DNA of 64,000 nt from Alteribacillus bidgolensis (GTDB lineage: Bacteria > Bacillota > Bacilli > Bacillales > Marinococcaceae). Below are positions 25,776 to 34,408 of the stretch, piece after piece. The notes beneath the pieces were generated by a model. The model was not told where the DNA came from. It saw only the letters and a list, made by a program, of their open reading frames with translations, and searched no databases. The DNA is taken from positions 3,593,272-3,657,271 of the forward strand of contig NZ_KZ614149.1 of assembly GCF_002886255.1 (NCBI RefSeq). The letters run 5' to 3'. The position numbers and the translations under genes are program-made. Position 1 is the stretch's first letter. The number at the start of each line of letters is the position of its first letter.

Positions 25776-27116
25776 TTATGATGAAGCAGATAATGAAGCG
25801 GAAGAGCGATTATCAATAATACGTTTTGCTTTTCCTTCCGAACGCGGCAGCTCTTGAGGCTGTTTCAAGCAAACTTCCATGGTAACGAGAGCTTCTGTTT
25901 TTAGAACTCCTTGAATCTTTCTTATTAAGTCTTTTGCAGACTGATGTTCCAAATCTTTTTCAGGCAATGTTTTCAAAAATGCTTCACTTACTTCCACATG
26001 TAATTGTGCGTGATCCATTACTCCTTTTTTCAAAAGATGAATTTGATAATTTGTTCCTATTTCTTCCATTTGTAAAATGCAGCGTTCTATTTCAGAAGGG
26101 AACACGTTGACACCGCGAAGAATAATCATATCATCGATTCGGCCTTTGATTCTGCTCATTTTGGTTGTTGTCCTTCCGCAACCGCAAGTCTCCCGAGTAA
26201 TAGAAGCAATATCTCCTGTACGGTAACGAATGATGGGTAAAGCTTCCTTCGTGAGACTGGTAAAGACAATTTCACCATCTGTTCCCTCTGGCACAGGCAT
26301 TAAAGTGTCAGGGTCAATAATTTCAACGTAGAAATGATCTTCAGCTATATGAAGCCCATCCTGGCAGTCCTTGCACTCCATTGCAACACCTGGCCCCATT
26401 ACTTCACTAAGTCCATATATATCCATAGCTTTTATATTAAATAACTTCTCAATAGTGTCTCTCATTTCTTCAGTCCAAGGTTCTGCCCCAAGAATAGCAT
26501 ATTCAATAGAAGTAGAAGCTGGGTCAATGCCAATGTTTTTCATCGTTTCGCCTACATTTAATATATAAGAAGGTGTTCCACAAATAATGCGAGGTTTAAA
26601 ATCTTGTATAAGTGTAATTTGCCTCGATGTATTTCCACCGGAAATCGGAACCGTTACACAGCCTAATCGTTCAGAACCGTGATGAATACCCAGTCCTCCA
26701 GTAAACAAACCATATCCGTACGCATTATGCAACACATCTCCTTTTCGACCGCCAGCCATATAAATGGCACGTGCCACTATATCAGCCCAATTGTCTATAT
26801 CATTTTGAGTGTAAGCAACTACTGTTGGTTTACCGCTAGTACCAGAAGAACCATGCAGACGAACTACATTTTCCATTGGAGTGGCAATTAAGTTATATGG
26901 ATAGTTTTCGCGCAGATTATGTTTTTTCGTAAAGGGAAGGCGGCTTACATCATTCCAACTTTGAATATTATCTGGCGTGATCCCTTGTTTTTTAAATTCC
27001 TCCTGGTAAAAAGGAACATTAGAATAAACACGTTTAATTGTTTGTTTTAAGCGTTTCCATTGTAAGTCTCTCATTTGCGAACGATCTAGTGTTTCCTCTG
27101 AAACAAAAGTAGTCAT
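25776..27116 (-). CDS. paaK: Phenylacetate-CoA ligase
   Basis: It activates phenylacetate with ATP and CoA, the first step of the pathway. The protein has 446 aa. The adenylation motif LHGSSGTSGKPTVVAYT is near residue 90, then AYGYGLFTGGLGIHHG, IYGLSEVMGPGVAMEC, the YRTGD motif (IRYRTGDIA) and a C-terminal GRIDDMIILRGVNVFP and LPRSEGKAKR. It is transcribed away from paaA across a shared regulatory region with a perfect cre box. The serine-rich C-terminal tail (NRSSASLSASS) is unusual but harmless. Confidence 0.95.
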   Translation of the reverse strand: MTTFVSEETLDRSQMRDLQWKRLKQTIKRVYSNVPFYQEEFKKQGITPDNIQSWNDVSRLPFTKKHNLRENYPYNLIATPMENVVRLHGSSGTSGKPTVVAYTQNDIDNWADIVARAIYMAGGRKGDVLHNAYGYGLFTGGLGIHHGSERLGCVTVPISGGNTSRQITLIQDFKPRIICGTPSYILNVGETMKNIGIDPASTSIEYAILGAEPWTEEMRDTIEKLFNIKAMDIYGLSEVMGPGVAMECKDCQDGLHIAEDHFYVEIIDPDTLMPVPEGTDGEIVFTSLTKEALPIIRYRTGDIASITRETCGCGRTTTKMSRIKGRIDDMIILRGVNVFPSEIERCILQMEEIGTNYQIHLLKKGVMDHAQLHVEVSEAFLKTLPEKDLEHQSAKDLIRKIQGVLKTEALVTMEVCLKQPQELPRSEGKAKRIIDNRSSASLSASS

Positions 27117-27205
27117 TCAAAATCCCCTTTCATAATAAAAATTAAACGAAAATAATTTTTTTGTAATATTTGAAACGGTGATAATACATTCAAAATAACG
27201 GTATT

Positions 27206-27219
27206 TGAAAACGCTGTCA
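27206..27219. promoter_or_regulatory. CcpA cre box in the paaK-paaA divergent region
   Basis: TGAAAACGCTGTCA matches TGWAANCGNTNWCA at every position. It lies between the divergent paaK and paaA genes, so carbon catabolite repression of both directions is likely. Confidence 0.65.
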
Positions 27220-27317
27220 ATAGACAAGGAGAAATTTTAAAAGTTAATAAATTCCTGTTTATGCTGATTTGAAAGCAAATAAGCTTATTGAGAAATAATT
27301 AAATAAAAATTTTCCCA

Positions 27318-27346
27318 TTGATATTTATATAACATTTATATATAAT
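27318..27346 (+). promoter_or_regulatory. Sigma-A promoter of the paaA operon
   Basis: -35 TTGATA (27318-27323), a 17-base spacer and -10 TATAAT (27341-27346). The expected start point falls about 25 bases before the paaA ATG. Confidence 0.65.
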
Positions 27347-27347
27347 G

Positions 27348-27362
27348 ACGTTAAATAAACGT
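27348..27362. promoter_or_regulatory. ACGTT-N5-AACGT dyad at the paaA start point
   Basis: A perfect inverted repeat overlapping the predicted transcription start. CGTT-N5-AACG is shared with the fer promoter. It is a candidate PaaX operator. Confidence 0.4.
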
Positions 27363-27378
27363 AATAAGAGGTGTCGCG

Positions 27379-28368
27379 ATGTATAACTTTGTGGAACACG
27401 GTGGAAAAGTGACCGAAAATACTGCCAACGAAGATCCTATTCTATATGAGCAATTCATGGCCCGCATTGAAGCGGGAGAAAAAATTGAAGCAGATGACTG
27501 GATGCCGGAAGAATATCGGCAAACTTTAATTAAACTTATTTCCATGCATGGAATAAGCGAAATAATGGGAGCGCTCCCAGAAAAAGAATGGACACCAAAA
27601 GCTCCTACATTAAAAAGAAAACTTGGAATAATGGCTAAAGTACAAGATGAGATGGGACACGGCCAACTGCTTTTACGAGTGGCTGAAGATCTATTGAAAC
27701 CTTATGGAAAACAAAGAGAAGATTTAATGCATGATTTATTAAAAGGAGATTTAAAGTTTCATAATGTGTTTCATATGAATACAAAAACATGGGCTGATGC
27801 AGGAGTGGTTGGCTGGTTAGTAGATGGAGCAGCAATTATTTCGCAAACAAATATGTTAGATGCATCTTATGGTCCTTATCAACGGGCGCTTCAGCGCATT
27901 TGTGCCGAGGAGGTTTTCCACGCACAGCACGGGGAAGCAATTATTATGGCATTAGCTGAAGGAACTGAAGAACAAAGAAATATGCTGCAGGAGGCTGTCA
28001 ATCGTTGGTGGCCGGCGCTATTAATGTTTTTCGGTCCTGGTTCAGCTTCTACTACAGGTTCTTCTAAGCAGGAAGTTACAACGAAGTATAAAATCCGCAA
28101 AAGTTCAAATGAAGAGCTGCGTCAGGCTTTTCTTGATAAATATCTACCTCGTGTATTCTCTTTAGGACTAACTGTACCAGATGACACGCTCCATTATAAC
28201 GAGGAAGAAAAGCACTGGGTCTACCAGCAGCCTGATTGGAATGAATTTAAGCAAATCATTGGCAACAATGGGCCGCGTTCAAAAGAGCGTTTGCGTTTAA
28301 GGGAAATTGCTTATGAAAACAACCGATGGGTGAGACAGGCACTAGCACCTTCTCCAGCTTACTCATAA
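27379..28368 (+). CDS. paaA: 1,2-phenylacetyl-CoA epoxidase, catalytic subunit A
   Basis: PaaA is the di-iron oxygenase subunit that epoxidises the ring of phenylacetyl-CoA. The protein has 329 aa. The iron ligands sit in two ExxH motifs: QDEMGHGQ near residue 90 and CAEEVFHAQHGE near residue 175. MARIEAGEKIEADDWMPEEY at the N-terminus and FGPGSAST near the middle also match the family. AAGAGGTG precedes the ATG. It is first in a long operon that runs to paaJ. Confidence 0.95.
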   Translation: MYNFVEHGGKVTENTANEDPILYEQFMARIEAGEKIEADDWMPEEYRQTLIKLISMHGISEIMGALPEKEWTPKAPTLKRKLGIMAKVQDEMGHGQLLLRVAEDLLKPYGKQREDLMHDLLKGDLKFHNVFHMNTKTWADAGVVGWLVDGAAIISQTNMLDASYGPYQRALQRICAEEVFHAQHGEAIIMALAEGTEEQRNMLQEAVNRWWPALLMFFGPGSASTTGSSKQEVTTKYKIRKSSNEELRQAFLDKYLPRVFSLGLTVPDDTLHYNEEEKHWVYQQPDWNEFKQIIGNNGPRSKERLRLREIAYENNRWVRQALAPSPAYS

Positions 28369-28398
28369 ATGAAATCAATAGAGAGGAGAGAAAAGACA

Positions 28399-28761
28399 AT
28401 GGGAGAAAAGCATGATGGTTCAGAATTTTATCAAGAGTATGAAGTATTCAGTAAAAAAAGTGACAAGGCTCCTCTTCAACACCAATTCAGTCTGTTAGCT
28501 CCGAATGAGGATATGGCACTTAGCATGGCCCAAGAAAATTTTATGCGCAGAGAAAATGTTGTTGATGTGTGGGTTGTACCACGCACTAACATTAGATCGA
28601 TGACAAGTAAAGAGCGTCAACAATTGACCAAGCGATTAGATAACAAAGACTATCGCACGACGAAAGGATATGGTTACTTAAGAAAAAAATGGCGTGATAA
28701 AGAACAAGACATGTTAGATGAAAAAGAAATTTTATCTTGGAAAGAGGTGAAAAAAGGATGA
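28399..28761 (+). CDS. paaB: 1,2-phenylacetyl-CoA epoxidase subunit B
   Basis: A 120-aa accessory subunit of the epoxidase, recognised from YEVFSKKSDKAPLQHQFSLL, APNEDMALSMAQENFMRRE and VWVVPRTNI. I chose the ATG at 28399, with AGAGAGGAG upstream, over an in-frame ATG at 28369 that touches the paaA stop. The last bases overlap the paaC start. It bridges subunits A and C in the complex. Confidence 0.92.
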   Translation: MGEKHDGSEFYQEYEVFSKKSDKAPLQHQFSLLAPNEDMALSMAQENFMRRENVVDVWVVPRTNIRSMTSKERQQLTKRLDNKDYRTTKGYGYLRKKWRDKEQDMLDEKEILSWKEVKKG

Positions 28762-29573
28762 CAAAAATCGAATCAGCAAAACAAGCAAAGCAGGACTCTT
28801 CTTATTGTGAAGCACTTACTGAATTGCTATATCAATTAGCTGATGATGATTTTATTGTTTCGTTTCGGGGATCAGAATGGCTTGGATTAGCCCCTCATAT
28901 TGAAGAAGACGTCTCCTTTTCTTCCATTACTCAAAACACGATGGGGCATGCCGTTTTATATTATCAGTTACTAGAAGAGCTTGGGGAAGGGGAAGCTGAT
29001 GTATTGGCCCATGAGCGTCCTCCTGAAAAACGCCGTAATGCTATTTATTTAGAAAGGCAAAATGGAGATGGCTCTTATTTGGATGAACCTTATTACGATT
29101 GGGCGTTGACTGTCATTCGTCAATATTTATATGAAACGTTTAAAAAAGTGAAACTAGAAGCTCTCACAAAGAGTTCTTATGAGCCGCTGGCAGATACCGC
29201 TCAAAAAGTTTTAATGGAGCAGACTTATCATCTTGCTCATTGGAAAACGTGGGTTTGGCAGCTGCAAAATTCAACCGAGGAAGCAAAAACACGTCTTCAG
29301 TCACGATTGAAAGAAGCGTGGGGGGAATTTTTGGACGTTCTAGAACTTGGACCAAAAGCGAACGACATGGAAAAACATCAATTGATCGTTGCAGAAAGTG
29401 ATCTTCAAAAGAAATGGCTTGAAGAGATAAAAGAAACGTTAGTGGTGATTCCAGCTGAACCACTTCAAAAAAATAATGGAAGCGGCAGAAACGGTGAACA
29501 CACACAAGACCTAACACAAGCTTTAGCGACACTTAGTGAAGTCTATGATCAAGATAAAAATGCAGTCTGGTAA
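28758..29573 (+). CDS. paaC: 1,2-phenylacetyl-CoA epoxidase subunit C
   Basis: The structural partner of PaaA, with the ferritin-like fold but no complete iron site. The protein has 271 aa: LADDDFIVSFRGSEWLGLAP, then FSSITQNTMGHAVLYYQLLE, and MEQTYHLAHWKTWVWQL. The ATG at 28758 overlaps the paaB stop as ATGA with AGAGGTG upstream; a TTG further up is less likely. It is needed for PaaA stability in studied systems. Confidence 0.93.
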   Translation: MTKIESAKQAKQDSSYCEALTELLYQLADDDFIVSFRGSEWLGLAPHIEEDVSFSSITQNTMGHAVLYYQLLEELGEGEADVLAHERPPEKRRNAIYLERQNGDGSYLDEPYYDWALTVIRQYLYETFKKVKLEALTKSSYEPLADTAQKVLMEQTYHLAHWKTWVWQLQNSTEEAKTRLQSRLKEAWGEFLDVLELGPKANDMEKHQLIVAESDLQKKWLEEIKETLVVIPAEPLQKNNGSGRNGEHTQDLTQALATLSEVYDQDKNAVW

Positions 29574-29597
29574 GTCTTTTTAAAAGGAGATATAAAC

Positions 29598-30098
29598 ATG
29601 AAACAAGATCACAAACAAATAGAGTTAGAGACTGTATTAAAAAAAGTAGACGATCCAGAACTTCCTTCTGTCAGTGTAGTGGACCTTGGTATGGTACATG
29701 AGGTGAAAACAGACAACAAGCATGTCTCTATCACAATGATACCTACTTTCGCAGGTTGTCCAGCTCTAGATATTATCGAGACAAACGTCAAAGAAGCGGT
29801 AGAACAAGTAGATTGGGTAGAAAGCTGCGATGTCACTTTTTCATTTCGGCATAAGTGGTCTACAACTGCTATTACAGCTGAAGGAAAGAAGCAGTTAAAA
29901 AAGCACGGTGTTGCTCCGCCGCCTGAAAGTTATCAGCCAGGTGAAGAGTGGTCTGTCGATTGTCCATATTGTGGATCTCTTTATACATCGATGGAAAATG
30001 TATTTGGTCCGACTGCCTGCCGCAGTATATTGTATTGCCGTTCTTGTAGAAATCCGTTTGAAGCCATGAAACCTGTGATCGATTATTCTGCCGTTTAA
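29598..30098 (+). CDS. paaD: Phenylacetate pathway iron-sulfur assembly protein PaaD (MIP18/DUF59 family)
   Basis: The protein has 166 aa. An N-terminal MIP18-like domain (KKVDDPELPSVSVVDLGMVH, TFAGCPALDIIE) is followed by a C-terminal zinc-ribbon-like part with CPYCGS and CRSCRNPFE. In the family it is thought to help mature the iron-sulfur centre of the epoxidase or its reductase. Its presence without paaE is notable, since PaaE is the usual iron-sulfur target. AAAGGAGAT precedes the ATG. Confidence 0.92.
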   Translation: MKQDHKQIELETVLKKVDDPELPSVSVVDLGMVHEVKTDNKHVSITMIPTFAGCPALDIIETNVKEAVEQVDWVESCDVTFSFRHKWSTTAITAEGKKQLKKHGVAPPPESYQPGEEWSVDCPYCGSLYTSMENVFGPTACRSILYCRSCRNPFEAMKPVIDYSAV

Positions 30099-30121
30099 TT
30101 TTAATAAAGGAGTGTTTAAAA

Positions 30122-30427
30122 ATGGTTAAGCTAATTGCTTTGTACAAACAACCGAAAGACAAAGAGGCATTTGATGAGCATTATTTCAATACCCATACAC
30201 CGATTACTAAGAAGATTCCTGGTTTAAGGGATATCAAAGTAACTAAAATTGTCGGTTCACCGATGGGCGAGAGTGAGTATTACTTGATGTGTGAAATGTT
30301 TTATGATGATCACGATGCGCTGCAAACAGCAATGAAAACGGATGAAGGCAAGGCCTCGGGAAAAGATGTGATGGAATTTGCTGGTGATATTGTATCGCTT
30401 ATGATCGGTGAGGAAGTTCATGAATAA
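30122..30427 (+). CDS. EthD-family protein in the paa operon
   Basis: A 101-aa ferredoxin-like alpha/beta barrel protein. YKQPKDKEAFDEHYFNTHTP is the EthD hallmark, followed by KKIPGLRDIKVTKIVG. EthD proteins are small dimers; some bind or rearrange reactive aromatic or ether intermediates, others have no known reaction. It stands between paaD and paaF, its stop overlaps the next start, and AAAGGAGTG precedes its ATG. Its role in the pathway is unknown; handling of the epoxide/oxepin intermediate is only a guess. Confidence 0.85.
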   Translation: MVKLIALYKQPKDKEAFDEHYFNTHTPITKKIPGLRDIKVTKIVGSPMGESEYYLMCEMFYDDHDALQTAMKTDEGKASGKDVMEFAGDIVSLMIGEEVHE

Positions 30428-31193
30428 AGAACATATTAAAGTGTATTCAGACGGAAATACAGGAGTCATTGAGCTTCACCGTCCAAAAGCAGCGAATGCA
30501 CTAAATCGGCGGATGGTTGATGAGATTGTAGAGCAAATGGAGGCCTTTGATCGTGATAAAACCATCCGAGTCATAGTAGTAAAAGGGAATTCTAAAGCAT
30601 TTGCTGCAGGTGCTGATATTGAAGAAATGATGGAAGATTCGCCATTATCTTTAGAATTCACGAATCCTTTTGCAGTATGGGATAAGATGATGTTAATTAA
30701 AAAGCCGATGATTGCTGCCGTTAACGGTTTCGCATTAGGCGGGGGGTTTGAACTTGCGCTTCATTGTGATCTGATTGTAGCTGCAGAAGATGCAAAATTC
30801 GGATTTCCTGAAGTAAATCTTGGTGTCATGCCAGGAGCTGGAGGCACTCAGCTTTTAACAAAGGCGATGGGCAGGGCGAAAGCTTTAGAATGGATTTGGT
30901 TAGGTCAGCCGATGGATGCACAAGAAGCTAAGCATTACGGAGTTATTAATAGGGTGGTTGCTCCTGAATTAGTAGAAGAAGAAGCTTTAAGGCTTGCTGA
31001 ACAGCTTTCAGAACAAGCTCCTGTTTCCTTGCGTTTAATTAAAGAAGCAGTGCATGAGGCAGTAAATACACCTCTGCAGGACGGTCTGACGTTGGAACGC
31101 AAAAACTTTTACCTGGCATTTGCTTCACAGGATCAAAAAGAAGGAATGAAAGCATTTACGGAAAAACGACGTCCTTCTTTTAAAGGAGTGTAA
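30420..31193 (+). CDS. paaF: Enoyl-CoA hydratase, 2,3-dehydroadipyl-CoA hydratase type
   Basis: Crotonase fold, 257 aa. The oxyanion-hole sequences AAGADIEEMM and ALGGGFELALHCD and both catalytic Glu residues (GGGFELALHCD and GFPEVNLGVMPGAGGT) are present. In the pathway it hydrates 2,3-dehydroadipyl-CoA. I chose the ATG at 30420 with GGTGAGGA upstream; it overlaps the EthD stop. It is followed two bases later by paaG. Confidence 0.88.
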   Translation: MNKEHIKVYSDGNTGVIELHRPKAANALNRRMVDEIVEQMEAFDRDKTIRVIVVKGNSKAFAAGADIEEMMEDSPLSLEFTNPFAVWDKMMLIKKPMIAAVNGFALGGGFELALHCDLIVAAEDAKFGFPEVNLGVMPGAGGTQLLTKAMGRAKALEWIWLGQPMDAQEAKHYGVINRVVAPELVEEEALRLAEQLSEQAPVSLRLIKEAVHEAVNTPLQDGLTLERKNFYLAFASQDQKEGMKAFTEKRRPSFKGV

Positions 31194-31195
31194 GT

Positions 31196-31978
31196 ATGGG
31201 AGAAGCGTATCAGACTATTAAAGCAGAACAAGAAAAGGGAATATCAACAATTGTTTTGAATCGCCCATCAGCTTATAACGCCTTTACTCCTGAGATGAAC
31301 AAAGAAATGATTGACGCATTGCGTAAGGCTAGTAAAGATGATGAAACAAGATGCATTGTCATAACAGGAGAGGGGAAAGCATTTTGCTCGGGAGAAGATC
31401 TTGCAGGAGTAGATGAAGATACAAATCACGCTGATTTTCTTCGAAACCGCTATCATCCTATGATGAAAGCTATGAAACAGACGACAAAACCGATTGTAGC
31501 AGCTGTTAATGGAACTGCTGCAGGGGCAGGGATGAGCTTAGCTTTAGCAGCTGACTTTCGTCTTGTTCAGCCTGAAACTAAATTTATAAGTGCTTTTATA
31601 AATATTGGGTTAGTTCCAGATTCCGGTTTCATGTACAATCTTCCCCGTTTAATTGGGTACGCGAAAGCTATAGAAACAGCTGTTCTTGGAAAACCGATTA
31701 CGGGAGATGAAGCTTATCAGTTAGGACTTGCTACGGAAGTGATTGAAAGAGAGGAATGGAAAGAGAAAGTAAACCAATTTGCTGATGCACTGGCTGACAT
31801 GCCAACGAAATCTATTACTCTCATTAAACGGTGCATGATGGATGGCATGCATCAGTCATACGAAGAAGCGCTTGAAAAAGAAGCTCAGGCACAGCGTATT
31901 GCCGGCTTGTCTTGTGACCATAAAGAAGGACTGCAAGCTTTTAAAGAAAAACGAAAACCAATATTTATTGGAAACTAA
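31196..31978 (+). CDS. paaG: 1,2-epoxyphenylacetyl-CoA isomerase
   Basis: A crotonase-family isomerase that turns the ring epoxide into the oxepin and later shifts double bonds. The protein has 260 aa. The oxyanion-hole segments are CSGEDLAGV and AAGAGMSLALAADFRL, and the catalytic Asp lies in FINIGLVPDSGFMYNL, where hydratases have Glu. AAAGGAGTG precedes the ATG, two bases after paaF. Confidence 0.9.
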   Translation: MGEAYQTIKAEQEKGISTIVLNRPSAYNAFTPEMNKEMIDALRKASKDDETRCIVITGEGKAFCSGEDLAGVDEDTNHADFLRNRYHPMMKAMKQTTKPIVAAVNGTAAGAGMSLALAADFRLVQPETKFISAFINIGLVPDSGFMYNLPRLIGYAKAIETAVLGKPITGDEAYQLGLATEVIEREEWKEKVNQFADALADMPTKSITLIKRCMMDGMHQSYEEALEKEAQAQRIAGLSCDHKEGLQAFKEKRKPIFIGN

Positions 31979-31995
31979 TGAAGGAGTGAAAATTT

Positions 31996-33519
31996 ATGGA
32001 TAATACGATGACAAAGGAAGTAATAACAGAAGCAGGAACAATGAAAAGAGACCATTATGCCATGGTTATTAACGGTGAGCGTGTTGAAAGCAGCTCTAAA
32101 GAAACATTTGAAACGTTTAATCCAGCTAAAGGGGAAACGCTGGCAACTATTGCAAAAGCAACACAAGAAGATACAGAAAAAGCTGTGCAAGCAGCAAGAC
32201 AAGCATTTGATCATGGAAAGTGGCGCAAATATCCGGTTGGAAAGCGTGCACGTGTATTAAATAATATTGCTTCTATTATGAGAGAAAGATTTAAAGATCT
32301 TGTTGAAATGGAAGTTTTAAATAGCGGTAAATCTGTGGGAGCTGCTCAGGCGCAAATCAATCAATCTATTGAAGACTTTGAATTTTATGCGGGTGCGATA
32401 GTTGGCCATAGAGGTACTGTTAATAACATGCCGAACGGATTCTTTAATTATACTCACAAAGAACCAGTGGGTGTGTGTGCTCAAATTATTCCTTGGAACT
32501 ACCCAATGATGATGGCAGCTTGGAAAATAGCACCGGCCATTGCAGCAGGCTGCTCGGTTATTATTAAGCCCGCAAGTCTCACGCCAATCACCGCTATACT
32601 TCTTAATGAAATTTGTCACGAAGCAGGGGTGCCAGAAGGTGTAGTAAATACTGTGCCTGGTTCAGGAAGAGTTATCGGAGATTATCTTGTGGAGCATAAA
32701 GATATTAATAAAGTAGCTTTTACAGGATCTACTCCGACTGGAAAGGATATTATGGGGAAAGCTTCTGATTCTCTAAAGAGGCTGACGCTTGAGCTTGGAG
32801 GCAAATCTCCAAATATTATCTTTGACGACGCGGACATTGATGCAGCCGTGGCGGGATCCCTCTTTGGTATTTACTTTAATACCGGCCAATCTTGTGAAGC
32901 GCGTTCACGTATGTTTGTTCATGAATCCATTTATGATGAGTTTATGGAGAAATTCATTGAAAAAACAGAAAAGCTTCAATTGGGTGACCCGTTCGACAAA
33001 GGCACACACCTAGGTTCTATCATTAGCCGTGAACAACTTGAGATTATTGACAGCTACGTCCAATCAGCCAAAGAAGCAGGAGCTACTATTGAAACAGGTG
33101 GAAAAGAAAAAACGATTGAAGGGTTTGAAAATGGACATTGGTACGAGCCTACTGTGATTACAAATGTGACACCTGATATGAAAGCGGTTCAAGAAGAAAT
33201 CTTCGGTCCGGTTGTGGTTGTAGAGAAATTCACAGAGGAAAAAGACGTTATCCAACGTGCTAATGATACAGAATACGGTTTAGGTTCAGCAGTATGGACA
33301 ACAAACCATGCTACTGCGACACGCGTTGCTCATCAAATTGAAGCAGGAATTGTAATGGTAAACTGCCCATTTTCCGCATTCCCTGGGACCCCATTTGGAG
33401 GATACAAACAGTCCGGTTTTGGCAGAGAACTATGCGTGGAAACGCTAGATCTTTATATGGAAGATAAAAGTGTTCTTTCCTACTATGGACCAAAGCCAAT
33501 AAATCCATTTGGAGTATAA
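31996..33519 (+). CDS. Aldehyde dehydrogenase of the paa operon (single domain)
   Basis: The protein has 507 aa and NAD(P)-dependent class I/II ALDH features: IIPWNYPMMMAAWKIAPAIA, FTGSTPTGKDIM, catalytic Glu in TLELGGKSPNI, catalytic Cys in NTGQSCEARSR and GPVVVVEKF. Proteobacterial PaaZ combines an ALDH with a MaoC-like hydratase; here only the ALDH is present. It could oxidise the ring-opened semialdehyde of the pathway, or phenylacetaldehyde before it. GAAGGAGTG precedes the ATG. It lies between paaG and paaH. Confidence 0.88.
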   Translation: MDNTMTKEVITEAGTMKRDHYAMVINGERVESSSKETFETFNPAKGETLATIAKATQEDTEKAVQAARQAFDHGKWRKYPVGKRARVLNNIASIMRERFKDLVEMEVLNSGKSVGAAQAQINQSIEDFEFYAGAIVGHRGTVNNMPNGFFNYTHKEPVGVCAQIIPWNYPMMMAAWKIAPAIAAGCSVIIKPASLTPITAILLNEICHEAGVPEGVVNTVPGSGRVIGDYLVEHKDINKVAFTGSTPTGKDIMGKASDSLKRLTLELGGKSPNIIFDDADIDAAVAGSLFGIYFNTGQSCEARSRMFVHESIYDEFMEKFIEKTEKLQLGDPFDKGTHLGSIISREQLEIIDSYVQSAKEAGATIETGGKEKTIEGFENGHWYEPTVITNVTPDMKAVQEEIFGPVVVVEKFTEEKDVIQRANDTEYGLGSAVWTTNHATATRVAHQIEAGIVMVNCPFSAFPGTPFGGYKQSGFGRELCVETLDLYMEDKSVLSYYGPKPINPFGV

Positions 33520-33538
33520 GAAGAAAGGAAGATCGGCC

Positions 33539-34390
33539 ATGACTTTACAAAATGTTACGGTCGCCGGAGCTGGCGTAATGGGGCGAGGCATCGCATATGT
33601 CTCGGCCCTTGCCGGTTTCCATACGACCTTAGTAGATGTATCGAACGAACAGTTGGAATCGGCGTATGAGTATACTAAAAAAACAACCCAAAAAGGAATA
33701 AAAAGAGAAAAATTAACAGAAGAACAGGCAGAACAATTGCTTCAAAACCTGCATACATCGACAGAATTGAATACAACAGTAAAAACAGCTGATTTATTTA
33801 TAGAAGCAGTCCCAGAAAAACGCGATTTAAAGAAAACAGTAATGGAAACCGCGGATAACCATGCACCGGAACATACCATATTTGCTTCTAATACATCTAC
33901 AATGAGCCCGACAGAACTTGCTTCGTATACGAAGCGATCCCCTCAAGTAGCCATTATGCACTTTTTTAATCCAGTCCACCGTATGCCGTTAGTAGAAATA
34001 GTGAAAGGGTTAGATACAAGTAATGAAACGGTATCTATTATAAAAGATGCTTCTATTAAAATGGGAAAAGAAACCGTTGAAGTGAATGAATTTCCAGGAT
34101 TTGTTACTAGTCGGATTAGTGCTCTAGTGGGAAATGAAGCGCTCTACATGCTTCAAGAGGGGGTAGCGTCAGCAGAAGATATCGACAAAGCAGTCCGGCT
34201 AGGTCTAAATTATCCTATGGGCCCTTTGGAATTGGCTGATCTAGTAGGATTAGATGCTCGTTTAAATAATTTAAAATATTTACATGAAACATTAGGTGAA
34301 AAATACCGGCCGGCCCCTTTACTTGAGCAGCTTGTGAAGGCTGGAAGACTTGGGAAAAAAAGCAATCATGGTATTTATAAGTACGAATAG
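33539..34390 (+). CDS. paaH: 3-hydroxyacyl-CoA dehydrogenase
   Basis: It oxidises 3-hydroxyadipyl-CoA with NAD. The protein has 283 aa. The N-terminal Rossmann motif is VAGAGVMGRGIAYVSALAGF, followed by the conserved FASNTSTMSPTELA, MHFFNPVHRMPLVEIV and NEFPGFVTSRISALVGNEAL. The C-terminal domain ends KSNHGIYKY. I chose the ATG at 33539 with AGAAAGGAAG upstream; the longer frame starting inside the ALDH gene is unlikely. Confidence 0.9.
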   Translation: MTLQNVTVAGAGVMGRGIAYVSALAGFHTTLVDVSNEQLESAYEYTKKTTQKGIKREKLTEEQAEQLLQNLHTSTELNTTVKTADLFIEAVPEKRDLKKTVMETADNHAPEHTIFASNTSTMSPTELASYTKRSPQVAIMHFFNPVHRMPLVEIVKGLDTSNETVSIIKDASIKMGKETVEVNEFPGFVTSRISALVGNEALYMLQEGVASAEDIDKAVRLGLNYPMGPLELADLVGLDARLNNLKYLHETLGEKYRPAPLLEQLVKAGRLGKKSNHGIYKYE

Positions 34391-34408
34391 TAAAGAAAGG
34401 AGTGAAGA

